DNA of 33,265 nt from Coriobacteriia bacterium (GTDB lineage: Bacteria; Actinomycetota; Coriobacteriia; Coriobacteriales; Atopobiaceae): assembly GCA_030530145.1 (NCBI GenBank), contig JAUMVN010000018.1, positions 1-33,265 on the forward strand, in the 5' to 3' direction. Both the position numbers and the translations under genes were made by a program. Each line of letters starts with the position of its first letter. Position 1 is the stretch's first letter. Under the pieces are notes generated by a model. It saw only the letters and a program-made list of their open reading frames with translations, did no database searches and was not told the origin of the DNA. This document shows positions 24,491-32,167 of the stretch, piece after piece.

Positions 24491-25879
24491 ATGGCAGTGT
24501 TCAGCTCGCTCTCCGACCGCCTCCAGGACACCTTCGACAAGCTGCGCGGCAAGGGCCGCCTGACGGAGGACGACATCAACGTCGCCATGCGCGAGATCCG
24601 CATGGCGCTCCTCGAGGCCGACGTCAACTACCGCGTGGTCAAGGGCTTCGTCGCCCGCTGCAAAGAGAAGTGCATGACGGCCGAGACCCTCGAGTCCCTG
24701 AACCCGTCGCAGAACGTCGTGCGCGTCGTGCTCGACGAGCTCACGGCGCTTCTCGGCTCCACCGAGTCGCGGCTCACCTTCGCGCAGAACCGCACCCCCA
24801 ACGTGATCATGATGGTGGGCCTGCAGGGCTCGGGCAAGACGACCGCGTCGGCCAAGCTGGCCTACCTGCTGAAGTCGCAGGGCCACAGCCCGCTGCTCGC
24901 TGCCTGCGACACGCACCGACCCGCCGCCGCCGACCAGCTCGAGACCCTTGGCTCCGAGATCGGCGTGCGCGTGTACCGCGGCGACGGCAAGGACGCCGTG
25001 CAGGTGGCCTCCGAGTCCATCCGCGACGCCATAGACCACCTGAACGACATCGTGATCGTGGACACCGCCGGCCGCCTGCAGATCGACGAGGAGATGATGC
25101 AGGAGGCCGTGGCCATCAAGCAAGCGGTGCGCCCCGACCAGATCCTCATGGTCGTCGACTCCATGACCGGCCAGGACATCGTCAACGTCGTCCAGACCTT
25201 CGCCGAGCGCGTCGACTTCGACGGCGTGATCATGTCCAAGCTCGACGGCGACGCCCGCGGCGGCGGCGCGCTCTCGGTCCGCGAGGTCACGGGCAAGCCC
25301 ATCAAGTTCGTCTCGATGGGCGAGAAGCCCGATTCGCTCGAGGTTTTCCACCCCGACCGCATGGCCAAGCGCATCCTCGGCATGGGCGACGTCGTCGGCA
25401 TCATCGAGCAGGCGCAGAAGGTCGCCGACGAGCAGCAGGCGGCCGACGCCGAGCGCATGCTGCGCGAGGGCTTCACCATGGACGACCTTCTCGCCCAGAT
25501 GCAGCAGATCCGCAAGATGGGCGGCCTGCAGAAGATCATGGGCATGATCCCCGGCATGGAGCGCGCGATGGCGCAGAACCCCGCCGCCAACGTCGACGAC
25601 TCCCAGATGGTGCGCATCGAGGCGATCATCCATTCGATGACCAAGGAGGAGCGCGCGAGGCCCAAGATCATCAACGGCCAGCGCCGCAAGCGCATCGCCG
25701 CCGGCTCGGGGCGCACCGTGCAGGAGGTGAACCAGCTCATCAAGCAGTGGTCCGAGATGAACAAGATGATGAGCAAGATGCGCGGCATGGCCGAGGGCAT
25801 GCAGGGCAAGGGCGGCAAGAAGAACCGCCGCGTCATGAAGAACATGATGCGCGGCATGGGCCTCGACAACCTGCGCTGA
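24491..25879 (+). CDS. ffh: Signal recognition particle protein Ffh
   Basis: 462 residues. Binds signal sequences and 4.5S/SRP RNA, and pairs with FtsY. N domain (1-90), G domain with GLQGSGKTT (110-118), DTHRPAAADQL, DTAGRLQID, SKLDGDARGGGALS; then the methionine-rich M domain (about 325-435), with GGLQKIMGMIPGM and KEERARPKIINGQRRKRIAAGSG as RNA-binding part, and a Met/Lys/Gly-rich tail. GAAGGGATG of the ftsY end provides the ribosome site. The SRP RNA gene itself is not in the window. The operon ends at the terminator at 25905. Confidence 0.97.
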   Translation: MAVFSSLSDRLQDTFDKLRGKGRLTEDDINVAMREIRMALLEADVNYRVVKGFVARCKEKCMTAETLESLNPSQNVVRVVLDELTALLGSTESRLTFAQNRTPNVIMMVGLQGSGKTTASAKLAYLLKSQGHSPLLAACDTHRPAAADQLETLGSEIGVRVYRGDGKDAVQVASESIRDAIDHLNDIVIVDTAGRLQIDEEMMQEAVAIKQAVRPDQILMVVDSMTGQDIVNVVQTFAERVDFDGVIMSKLDGDARGGGALSVREVTGKPIKFVSMGEKPDSLEVFHPDRMAKRILGMGDVVGIIEQAQKVADEQQAADAERMLREGFTMDDLLAQMQQIRKMGGLQKIMGMIPGMERAMAQNPAANVDDSQMVRIEAIIHSMTKEERARPKIINGQRRKRIAAGSGRTVQEVNQLIKQWSEMNKMMSKMRGMAEGMQGKGGKKNRRVMKNMMRGMGLDNLR

Positions 25880-25904
25880 CGCTATCGCCCCTCATTGAGG
25901 AACT

Positions 25905-25944
25905 GGGGTCCCGGGCTCATGGCGGCTCGGGACCCCTTTCTCTT
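25905..25944 (+). terminator. ffh operon terminator
   Basis: GGGGTCCCGGGC (25905-25916) pairs with GCTCGGGACCCC (25925-25936), one G-T wobble, 8-nt loop, followed by TTTCTCTT. It overlaps the hicB stop codon (25943-25945) by two bases on the opposite strand. Confidence 0.9.
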
Positions 25945-26302
25945 ATGCCTTAACGAGCTGGTGCGCGCGCTGATGGCTGATGCCCAGGAGGCGCCCGATG
26001 TCGCGCAGCGAGACGCCGAGCTCATGGAGCTTCTTCACGGCGATGCCCTGGGTCTCCATGGCTCGCGCCTCGAGCTCGGCCGCCTGACGCTTGAGCTCCA
26101 CGGCCTCGGCTACTTCGCGCGGGAGATTCGTGTAGACGATTTCCAAGTCGGCTTCTTCCTCCAAGGTCATGATCTTGATGAGGTCCTTGGCCATAACCGT
26201 GATCTCGCCGATCGAGCGAGCCTGCGTGGCTCGCTCGATTCGCGGAACGCGCAGGCACCAATAACCGTGATCCTCAGTGGCCTCGACCCGGTAACGCGTC
26301 AT
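25943..26302 (-). CDS. hicB: HicB-like antitoxin with C-terminal helix-turn-helix
   Basis: 119 residues. Presumed antitoxin that binds the HicA toxin and represses the operon. The N-terminal part (MTRYRVEATEDHGYWCLRVP, then TQARSIGEITVMAKDLI) has the partial RNase-H-like HicB layout; a helical middle (LKRQAAELEARA) leads to the DNA-binding helix-turn-helix GVSLRDIGRLLGISHQRAHQL at the end. The start MTRYRV is chosen because it overlaps the hicA stop by four bases (ATGA); the longer upstream frame only reads through hicA. The toxin-before-antitoxin order is normal for hicAB. Confidence 0.8.
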   Translation of the reverse strand: MTRYRVEATEDHGYWCLRVPRIERATQARSIGEITVMAKDLIKIMTLEEEADLEIVYTNLPREVAEAVELKRQAAELEARAMETQGIAVKKLHELGVSLRDIGRLLGISHQRAHQLVKA

Positions 26303-26517
26303 CGTCTCCACCAGTCCTCTCCCAGCATTCCGGCGCACTCTCTGAAAATATCCTCTGCGGTTCGCTCGCGAATCTCGGAATGTCTTGGAATGGGAATCGT
26401 CGCTGTTCCAAGAACCCATATATCGTGGTTAGATCCGCTGCGAACCTTCTTGAACGCTACGCCCGACTGTCTCGCCGACTCTTTTATGCGCTTCAGAAGA
26501 TCTTTTCTTTTGGTCAT
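26299..26517 (-). CDS. hicA: HicA-like mRNA interferase toxin
   Basis: 72 residues. HicA toxins have a double-stranded-RNA-binding-like fold and cleave mRNA using a conserved His. Here MTKRKDLLKRIKESARQSG leads to GSNHDIW with the likely catalytic H31 (family usual GGSHEIY), then IPIPRHSEIRERTAEDIFRE, the second conserved block. Overlaps hicB by four bases. No clear ribosome site precedes the ATG at 26517. The surrounding DNA (about 26290-26590) is visibly lower in GC than its neighbours, which fits horizontal acquisition. Confidence 0.8.
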   Translation of the reverse strand: MTKRKDLLKRIKESARQSGVAFKKVRSGSNHDIWVLGTATIPIPRHSEIRERTAEDIFRECAGMLGEDWWRR

Positions 26518-26534
26518 TAGTGTACCAGCCGTTC

Positions 26535-26575
26535 TGTCTAGTTAAGTAGATGTAATACGTCAACCGACCTAGACA
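26535..26575 (-). promoter_or_regulatory. hicAB promoter flanked by an inverted-repeat operator
   Basis: On the minus strand TTGACG (26558-26563) and TAGACA (26535-26540) are separated by 17 nt. TGTCTAG (26535-26541) and its exact inverse CTAGACA (26569-26575) bracket the promoter; half-sites start 34 nt apart. This is the expected place for HicB autorepression. Confidence 0.6.
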
Positions 26576-26591
26576 TAGTTCCTGGACGCAT

Positions 26592-29500
26592 TCAGCCATC
26601 TCGGCGGCCAAGGGAGCTCGCGTGGGCGATTGCCCAGGCGCAGAAGGCGAGAAGGCCGCCGAGCACCGCGCAGGCGAAGACGGGGAGCGCCTCGTCGCCC
26701 GTCGCAGGCGTCTTGGCCGTGCCGGGTGTCGGCGCCTCGGGCTTCTTCGTGAACGATACGGCCTGCGCGTCGTCGGTTATGTCCTCATGGGACGCGAGCA
26801 GGACGTCCTTGCAGAGGAGGCGCTCGAAGGCCACCGCCTGCCGCCCAACGAGCTTCCCGGCGTCCACGGTGAACGTGACCTGAGTACTGCCAGAGGAGGC
26901 CTCGGCGACGAACTCGGCGCTCCCGGAAACGGGGGAGCCGTCGCTGGCGGCGAGAGGACCGGCGTCCGTCCCGTCGTCAGCGCGCAGGTGAAGGACCCCC
27001 TCGACGCGGTAGGCCCTGCCGGGGACGAGGCCCGCGTACTCGACCGTGTCGACGACCTGCACCGTCGCGTCGCCCGCGACGGCGAGCTCCTTCTGCCCGT
27101 CGGCGAACGACAGGGTCGTCTTGACGACGGGCACGGAGACGCTCTGGGCCGCGTCGTCGATGTCGGCGTGCGAGCCGACCCTGACGCCGGCGCGGTAGAG
27201 CTCCTCGAAGACGACGAGCTCGCGGCCCGCGAAGCGCCCGGCGATAAGGCTGAGCTCCATTGACACGCTCATGTCCTCGGCGTCCGCCGTGAACGTCTTC
27301 GCGGCCTGCGCGACCTCTCCCTCGTCGCTTCCGTCGGCGCCGCGGAGATGGAGCGCGGCGCGCAGCTCGTACTCGGCGCCCGGCTCCAAGCGCTCCAGCT
27401 CGACGCTATCGATGACCGTCTGGTCGCCGGCGGCCGGGATATGGTGGTCCTGCGCGATCTCGGAGGCGGCGCAGGTCCTAAGGGCCGGGAAGGAGACGAG
27501 CTGCGAGGCGTCCTCGATGTCGGTGTGCACGGCGTACTCGACGCCGTCCTTCTCAAGGGACTCGAATGCGACGGCCTCGCTGCCCGCAAGGGCGCGTCCC
27601 TTGAACTCGAAGGTCACCTGCTGCACGCCGTCGCGCGCCTCGGGCGTGAACCGCGCGCGGGCGACGATCGGGTTGCCGTCGTCGTCGAGCGCGGGCCCCG
27701 CGTCGCTCCCGTCGCCGGCCTTGAGCCTGAGCGCGCCGACGAGCTCATAGGCTGTTCCGGGCTCGAGATTGCGGTAGGAGACGTTGTCCACGAGGACGAC
27801 GGTCTCGGCCGTCGCGTCGGCCTGGTGCGCGGCATCGCCCGAGAGCTCGGTCGCTATCCTCGGCACGCGCACGCTCTGGCCCTCGTCGGCGGGGTCCTCA
27901 TGCTCGCAGAGCACCTCGTCGCCGTCCCACAGGTACTCGTAGGCGACGAGCCGGTGCCCGCCGAGGGCTCTCGCGTCAACGGAGAAGCGCACGTCTTGCT
28001 CGCCGCTTCCCAGCTGCGGCGAGAAGGTCGCCTCGGAAACGGACACGACGCCTCGGTCGGTCCCGTCCTCGTCGATATCGTGGAGCTCGCCCACAAGCCG
28101 GTATTCATGGCCGCGCTCCAGCCCCTCGTAGCGCACGGTGTCGGTGAGCTCAATCTCGCCGGCCGGGCAGGTCTTCTGGCCATCGGCGAAGACGAGCGTC
28201 GTTTCCAGGGCAGGGCGCTTGTCGTCGAAGGTCCCCAAGCGGACGGTTTTGCCGTCCCTCGAGACCGTGAGGCTCGCCGAGACGAGGCGATATCCCTTGT
28301 TCGCGTCGCAGCGGAGCTCCTCGAGCAGGTAGGTGCCGTAGGGGAGGGCGCCCTCGCCGTCCCTCGGAGCGGTTCCGCCGAACCAGACGCCGAGGCCGGG
28401 GTCGAGCTTCGACGAGTCGACGGTTCCGTCGCTGCCCATCGCCGCGTCGTTCGCGTTCGTCATCTGCCCCTCGTCGAAGTCGGCCGAGTCGAAGCAGCCG
28501 TTCTCGTCGGTGACGATCACGTGGGACTCCTGCGTCTCTTCGCAGGTGAGCCTGAACGCGACGCGGGCCATGCGACGCTGATTGTCCTCGTCCGCCTTGA
28601 CGAACGAGAGGTCGCCGCGGACGCGCTCGTCGGCGACCTGCGGAGCGTTATAGGTGTTGACCTCGGCCTCGTTCCCATTCGACGTGATGTGCGCGAGGCG
28701 CTTCTCGCCGTTGAGCACGTAGCCTTGCGGCGCCTTGACCTCCTGGACGACGACGGTGCCGAGCGGAAGCGGGCGGTCGAGCGAGGCCGCGCCGTCAGCT
28801 CCGGTGGAGACGACGAAGGTCTTGGCCGGGGCCTCGGGCAAATCGTCGAGCTCGAACATCCCCGCGTAGAAGTCGACGCGGAACTCGGCGCCCTCCAGGC
28901 TCGCCCCTCCGTAGGATTCGCCCGTGCCCGTCTCGGCGTCGAGCTTGCGCACAGCGACGCCGACGGGGCAGGTCTGCGGCGTGTCGGGAGCCTCGAGGAC
29001 GGCGATGTCGCCGGCGGGCACGTCGACGCGGAGCGCCTTGCCGTCGAGCGCGTAGCCCGCGGGCGCCTGGAGCTCCCGCACCCAGTAGGTCCCGGCGACC
29101 AGGCCACGCGCCGCGCCGTTGCCGCTCGCGTCGGTCGTGACGCGGACGGCCTCGTCTGTACAAGCCTCGTCCCTGTAGATGCCGAAGACAGCCCCTTCGA
29201 GCGAGTAGCAGGGATTGTTCGCGCTCACAGACTCGTCCGCTGAGCTTTTGCGGACCACGAGGTCCCCCGTGTTCGGCTCTGCCCAGAACTTGGCCACCAT
29301 CTGGTCCCGGTTCGTCTTCGTGTAAAGAAGCCCCTTGCCGGTCCATGCCCTCCTCGAGGCCTTCACGTAGTCGACCACGGCCTGGCGCTCATCCATGAAG
29401 CGATAGGGGATGTACTGCGGCCAGTCCTTCATCGCGTCGATATCGAACCCGGCGCGCACATAGCTCCAGATGAAGCACTGCGTGAAGGCGATCGCGTCGT

Positions 29501-29930
29501 CTCCCGCGTGTCGCTCGTTCGCGTATAGCTGGATGAGCGCGCAGTCCGTCGCAGCTGCCTGGGTCCAGGTTCGGTAAATGTCCGGGCCGAGCGTCTCCCA
29601 GTCGGAGAACCTCGTGGTCTGCCCCACGATGTCCTGCACGATGGCCTGCCCGGGCGCCGTCGCGACGCCGTGCTCGACGCAGAAGAGCGTGTCCCCGCTC
29701 GCGGCGTCGTAGTGCAGCGTGATGGTCTGACTGTAATCGCTCTCCGCGTTTATGCGGCGGCCGTCGGCAATGGTCGCGACCTCGCCGGGCTGGGCCGCGA
29801 ATGCCGTCGAGGCACCGGAACTGCAGGCCGTCACGAGGCCGAGCCATTGGGCGAGCGCGAGGACGACCGCCGCGACGGCGCTCGCCGCCTTCCGCGCCGT
29901 CGATCTTCTGTTTGTGCAGCGAATCGCCAT
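26592..29930 (-). CDS. Cell-wall adhesin: thioester domain, SpaA-like domains, four T-Q ester (VaFE) repeats
   Basis: 1112 residues, exported. N-terminal signal peptide with basic start (RRSTARK) and a hydrophobic stretch (16-35); cleavage is plausible after AFA (45). A thioester domain follows, with C84 (FCVEHG) and Q151 (FTQCFIW) as the candidate Cys-Gln pair for covalent host binding. Three SpaA/CnaB-like domains lie at about 223-316, 321-431 and 435-570 (isopeptide-type ELQAPAGY, EVKAPQGY). Four repeats of about 120 residues then have candidate ester-bond Thr/Gln pairs T577/Q685, T694/Q810, T819/Q929 and T938/Q1056, each with His eight residues before the Gln and a VAFE-type Glu. The end is TPATG (1074-1078), a membrane helix and RRDG: a sorting signal with Thr for the usual Leu. 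AAGGGAG precedes the ATG at 29930. No sortase is in the window. Confidence 0.9.
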   Translation of the reverse strand: MAIRCTNRRSTARKAASAVAAVVLALAQWLGLVTACSSGASTAFAAQPGEVATIADGRRINAESDYSQTITLHYDAASGDTLFCVEHGVATAPGQAIVQDIVGQTTRFSDWETLGPDIYRTWTQAAATDCALIQLYANERHAGDDAIAFTQCFIWSYVRAGFDIDAMKDWPQYIPYRFMDERQAVVDYVKASRRAWTGKGLLYTKTNRDQMVAKFWAEPNTGDLVVRKSSADESVSANNPCYSLEGAVFGIYRDEACTDEAVRVTTDASGNGAARGLVAGTYWVRELQAPAGYALDGKALRVDVPAGDIAVLEAPDTPQTCPVGVAVRKLDAETGTGESYGGASLEGAEFRVDFYAGMFELDDLPEAPAKTFVVSTGADGAASLDRPLPLGTVVVQEVKAPQGYVLNGEKRLAHITSNGNEAEVNTYNAPQVADERVRGDLSFVKADEDNQRRMARVAFRLTCEETQESHVIVTDENGCFDSADFDEGQMTNANDAAMGSDGTVDSSKLDPGLGVWFGGTAPRDGEGALPYGTYLLEELRCDANKGYRLVSASLTVSRDGKTVRLGTFDDKRPALETTLVFADGQKTCPAGEIELTDTVRYEGLERGHEYRLVGELHDIDEDGTDRGVVSVSEATFSPQLGSGEQDVRFSVDARALGGHRLVAYEYLWDGDEVLCEHEDPADEGQSVRVPRIATELSGDAAHQADATAETVVLVDNVSYRNLEPGTAYELVGALRLKAGDGSDAGPALDDDGNPIVARARFTPEARDGVQQVTFEFKGRALAGSEAVAFESLEKDGVEYAVHTDIEDASQLVSFPALRTCAASEIAQDHHIPAAGDQTVIDSVELERLEPGAEYELRAALHLRGADGSDEGEVAQAAKTFTADAEDMSVSMELSLIAGRFAGRELVVFEELYRAGVRVGSHADIDDAAQSVSVPVVKTTLSFADGQKELAVAGDATVQVVDTVEYAGLVPGRAYRVEGVLHLRADDGTDAGPLAASDGSPVSGSAEFVAEASSGSTQVTFTVDAGKLVGRQAVAFERLLCKDVLLASHEDITDDAQAVSFTKKPEAPTPGTAKTPATGDEALPVFACAVLGGLLAFCAWAIAHASSLGRRDG

Positions 29931-30306
29931 GGGGCTCCCTTCGTCGGATGCGCAAGCGCCCGTGAGGGCGCGGGGCACCCAATCTATCGGAGCCGCGGCC
30001 GCGGCCGGGTCGCATCCGGGAATCCGCCCGGCCACGCCGACGGAACGCCGACGCAATGCTGACGAGGGGCGAGAAACCCGAGGTCGAGAAGGAAAGGCCG
30101 CGCAGCTCCATGCCGGGGCCGGACGGGGCCCTCGCCCGCCGCGCGCCGTTCGCGGGGATTTCCGCGCCGCCCGCCCCTTGCCGCGCACGCGCTCTCCATA
30201 AGTAGGCCTTCGCCGACGGACGCGGGGTTTCTCGCCGACGCACCCCTCGGCCCCGTTCCATGAGCGGAGCGGCGCCGTGCATGCCGCCAAAGGCCCGGCA
30301 TGAGAA
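29931..30306. promoter_or_regulatory. Long non-coding upstream region of the adhesin with phased repeats
   Basis: The 451-nt gap between adhesin and transpeptidase genes contains no convincing gene. CGCCGACGGA followed by CGCCGACGCA occurs twice: at 30035-30044/30046-30055 (starts 11 nt apart) and 30211-30220/30233-30242 (22 nt apart), i.e. one and two helical turns. A 12-bp inverted repeat GGCGAGAAACCC (30068-30079) / GGGTTTCTCGCC (30225-30236) links the two clusters. On the minus strand a weak GATAGA box lies about 55 nt before the adhesin start. Probable regulatory region or long leader; no function proven. Confidence 0.5.
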
Positions 30307-30334
30307 AGCCCCGCCGGGGGAAACCGACGGGGCT
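30302..30334 (-). terminator. Terminator of the L,D-transpeptidase gene
   Basis: Minus strand: AGCCCCGTCGG (30324-30334) pairs with the arm at 30307-30317 with one mismatch, loop of six, then TTTCTC. It lies 48 nt past the stop codon and would separate this gene from the adhesin gene. Confidence 0.8.
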
Positions 30335-30381
30335 CAATGCGTCTCTATGGTGCAGCGCCGGCTTCTTACCGGGGCAGCCCG

Positions 30382-32037
30382 CTAGTTGTGGACGACCACG
30401 ACGTCGCCGATGGCCGTCAGGTTCCAGAGCTCGGCCGCCTTGTCGACGGGCAGGTTCACGCAGCCGTGGCTGCCGTTGCCCTGGTAGATGGTGCCTCCGA
30501 ACTTGGAACGCCAGTCGGCGTCGTGCAGGGCGTAGGAGTTGCCGATGAAGGGCATCCAGTAGTCCACGTGGCTGATGTACTCGGGCTCGCCCGTCGCGGC
30601 GTCGATGGCGCCGCGGAGCTCGACGTCGCCGGACGCCCGGTAGGAGTCCATGGCGTAGACGCCCGTGGGGGTGTCGTGGCCCTGCGTCGTGTCGCCGGTG
30701 ACGATGTCGGTCTCCCAGATGAGGTTGCCGGACGCGTCGTACATGCGCGCGTGCTGCTCGGTGAGGTCGACGTCGATGTAGCGGTTGCCCCAATCCTTGC
30801 CGCCCGCGGCGGCCGCATAGCTCGCGCCGGCGGACTTGACGGGAATCTCGATGGAGGTCTTCTGGCCGCTCCTGAGCGCGTCGGCGATCTGGGTGGCCGT
30901 CTCGGCACCGTTGATGTTCCAGCCGTAGGTGCCGCCGGAGACCTCGACCGTCTTCCCATCGGGGCGCGTGTAGGTCCTCGTCGTCCCGACCGTGTCGCAC
31001 TGCTTGGAAAGGTCGCCCTGGCACCAGGTGGTGATGGCGGACTCGTCGAGCTCGACGGCGAGGTCGACGCCGAACTTGAGCCACGAGGCGATCTGGTCGG
31101 CGCCTATCTCCGTCACGGTGGAGCCGGCGAGCGTGAGGGTCGGGGCCGCGGCCAGGTACGCGTTGGCCGACGCGAGCGCCTGGCTGAAGTCCTCGCCCGA
31201 GCTCATGCACTCGTCGCCCAGGGTGAGCGAGGCGTCGAGGGAGTCGAGCGCTGCGCAGACCTTCTCGGCGGCCTTGTCGGCATCGAGGCAGCGGGTGTCG
31301 CCGCCGCCGTTGAGGACGAAGGACGCCTTCGCGGAGTCGTAAGTGATGGTTGAGGCGTTGGCGGCCTCCTCGGCCTTCTGCCGGCTCTGGTCCACGAAGG
31401 GGGCGAGCGCGGCGGCGACCTTCTCCTTGTCGTAGGAAACGGTCTTCTGGACCTCGATCTTGCGGGACTTGGCGATCTCCAGGGGCCACTGCCAGGGGTT
31501 CGTCTGCGAGAAGGCCTCGTCGGCGCAGGCGTCGCCGTTGTAGCCCAGGTCGACGTCGGACGCGGCGAGCGTGAGCTCCACGCCGTCTCCCGTGACCGCG
31601 AGGGTATACGAGGACGTCTGCGAGTTGATGCTCTCGGCAAGGTAGGAGCGCGTCTTCAGCGAGACGTCGACGCCGTCGACCGTCGTGTTCGGCAGGTAAT
31701 GGGTGGAGAAGGCGTAGACGCCGCCCAGGTAGGCGGCCGCCACGACCCCGAGGACCGCCGCGGGGACGATCCACGCGCGCTTCTTCTTTTTCGGTGCCGG
31801 CTCGCCGTCCCCGAGGTTTTCCTGGGGCCCGCGGAGCACCTCGGGGATGGCGGGGGCGACGGCCGCGTGGGGCTCATCGGCCGCGGCGTAGACCTCGGTC
31901 TGGCCAATTGCCTCGATGGGGTCCTGCGCCTGGGGCTGCGGCTCCTCGTCGAAGGACGCGAGGCGCTCGGAAAGGTGCCCGTGCCTGGCGGCCATATGCT
32001 CGTTCGTGTCCTGGCGGTTCATATTCTCAAGGCTCAT
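30382..32037 (-). CDS. Membrane-anchored L,D-transpeptidase (YkuD) with peptidoglycan-binding domains
   Basis: 551 residues. Likely forms 3-3 cross-links in peptidoglycan or attaches proteins to it. A cytoplasmic N-terminus of about 87 residues (acidic, Pro-rich, then KKKKR) precedes one transmembrane helix (88-110); the rest is extracellular. Two putative peptidoglycan-binding-4 type domains fill about 115-360, starting TTVDGVDVSLKT. The C-terminal YkuD domain (about 410-551) has the HDADWR histidine and the catalytic SHGCVN motif (S523-N528, nucleophile C526). GAGGTC precedes the ATG at 32037; ATG 32022 is a weaker alternative. Divergent from the methyltransferase gene. Its neighbour is a surface adhesin, so both act on the cell wall. 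Confidence 0.93.
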   Translation of the reverse strand: MSLENMNRQDTNEHMAARHGHLSERLASFDEEPQPQAQDPIEAIGQTEVYAAADEPHAAVAPAIPEVLRGPQENLGDGEPAPKKKKRAWIVPAAVLGVVAAAYLGGVYAFSTHYLPNTTVDGVDVSLKTRSYLAESINSQTSSYTLAVTGDGVELTLAASDVDLGYNGDACADEAFSQTNPWQWPLEIAKSRKIEVQKTVSYDKEKVAAALAPFVDQSRQKAEEAANASTITYDSAKASFVLNGGGDTRCLDADKAAEKVCAALDSLDASLTLGDECMSSGEDFSQALASANAYLAAAPTLTLAGSTVTEIGADQIASWLKFGVDLAVELDESAITTWCQGDLSKQCDTVGTTRTYTRPDGKTVEVSGGTYGWNINGAETATQIADALRSGQKTSIEIPVKSAGASYAAAAGGKDWGNRYIDVDLTEQHARMYDASGNLIWETDIVTGDTTQGHDTPTGVYAMDSYRASGDVELRGAIDAATGEPEYISHVDYWMPFIGNSYALHDADWRSKFGGTIYQGNGSHGCVNLPVDKAAELWNLTAIGDVVVVHN

Positions 32038-32117
32038 GGTTCGACCTCGCGGCTTCGATTGATGTGCGTTTGGGCGGGCCTCTCGGCTCCAGCCCGACTA
32101 TGGTAGCGCACCCGACG

Positions 32118-32123
32118 TACAAT
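32118..32123 (+). promoter_or_regulatory. -10 box of the TrmH-family gene
   Basis: TACAAT, five of six -10 positions, 45 nt before the chosen start. No good -35 is seen. A transcription start near 32130 makes the ATG at 32132 an unlikely translation start and supports 32168. Confidence 0.4.
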
Positions 32124-32167
32124 CTGCCTTTATGCGTGGATTGGAAACAAGAAATGGAGGAAGCTCC

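Noticed and set aside
20997..25633. Long minus-strand open frames opposite smc, ftsY and ffh
   Set aside because: Same shadow effect; compositionally biased and without domains.
25943..26419. Longer 158-residue form of HicB
   Set aside because: The first 39 codons overlap hicA in another frame; the ATGA overlap at 26299-26302 gives the family-like start MTRYRV.
27348..29243. Plus-strand open frame of about 630 codons inside the adhesin gene
   Set aside because: Antisense of a gene with clear repeats, signal peptide and anchor; the translated sequence shows no recognisable motif.
30302..30334. Hairpin as attenuator of the adhesin gene
   Set aside because: The hairpin has its T-tract on the minus strand 48 nt past the transpeptidase stop, so a plain terminator explains it; the adhesin start is 370 nt further on.
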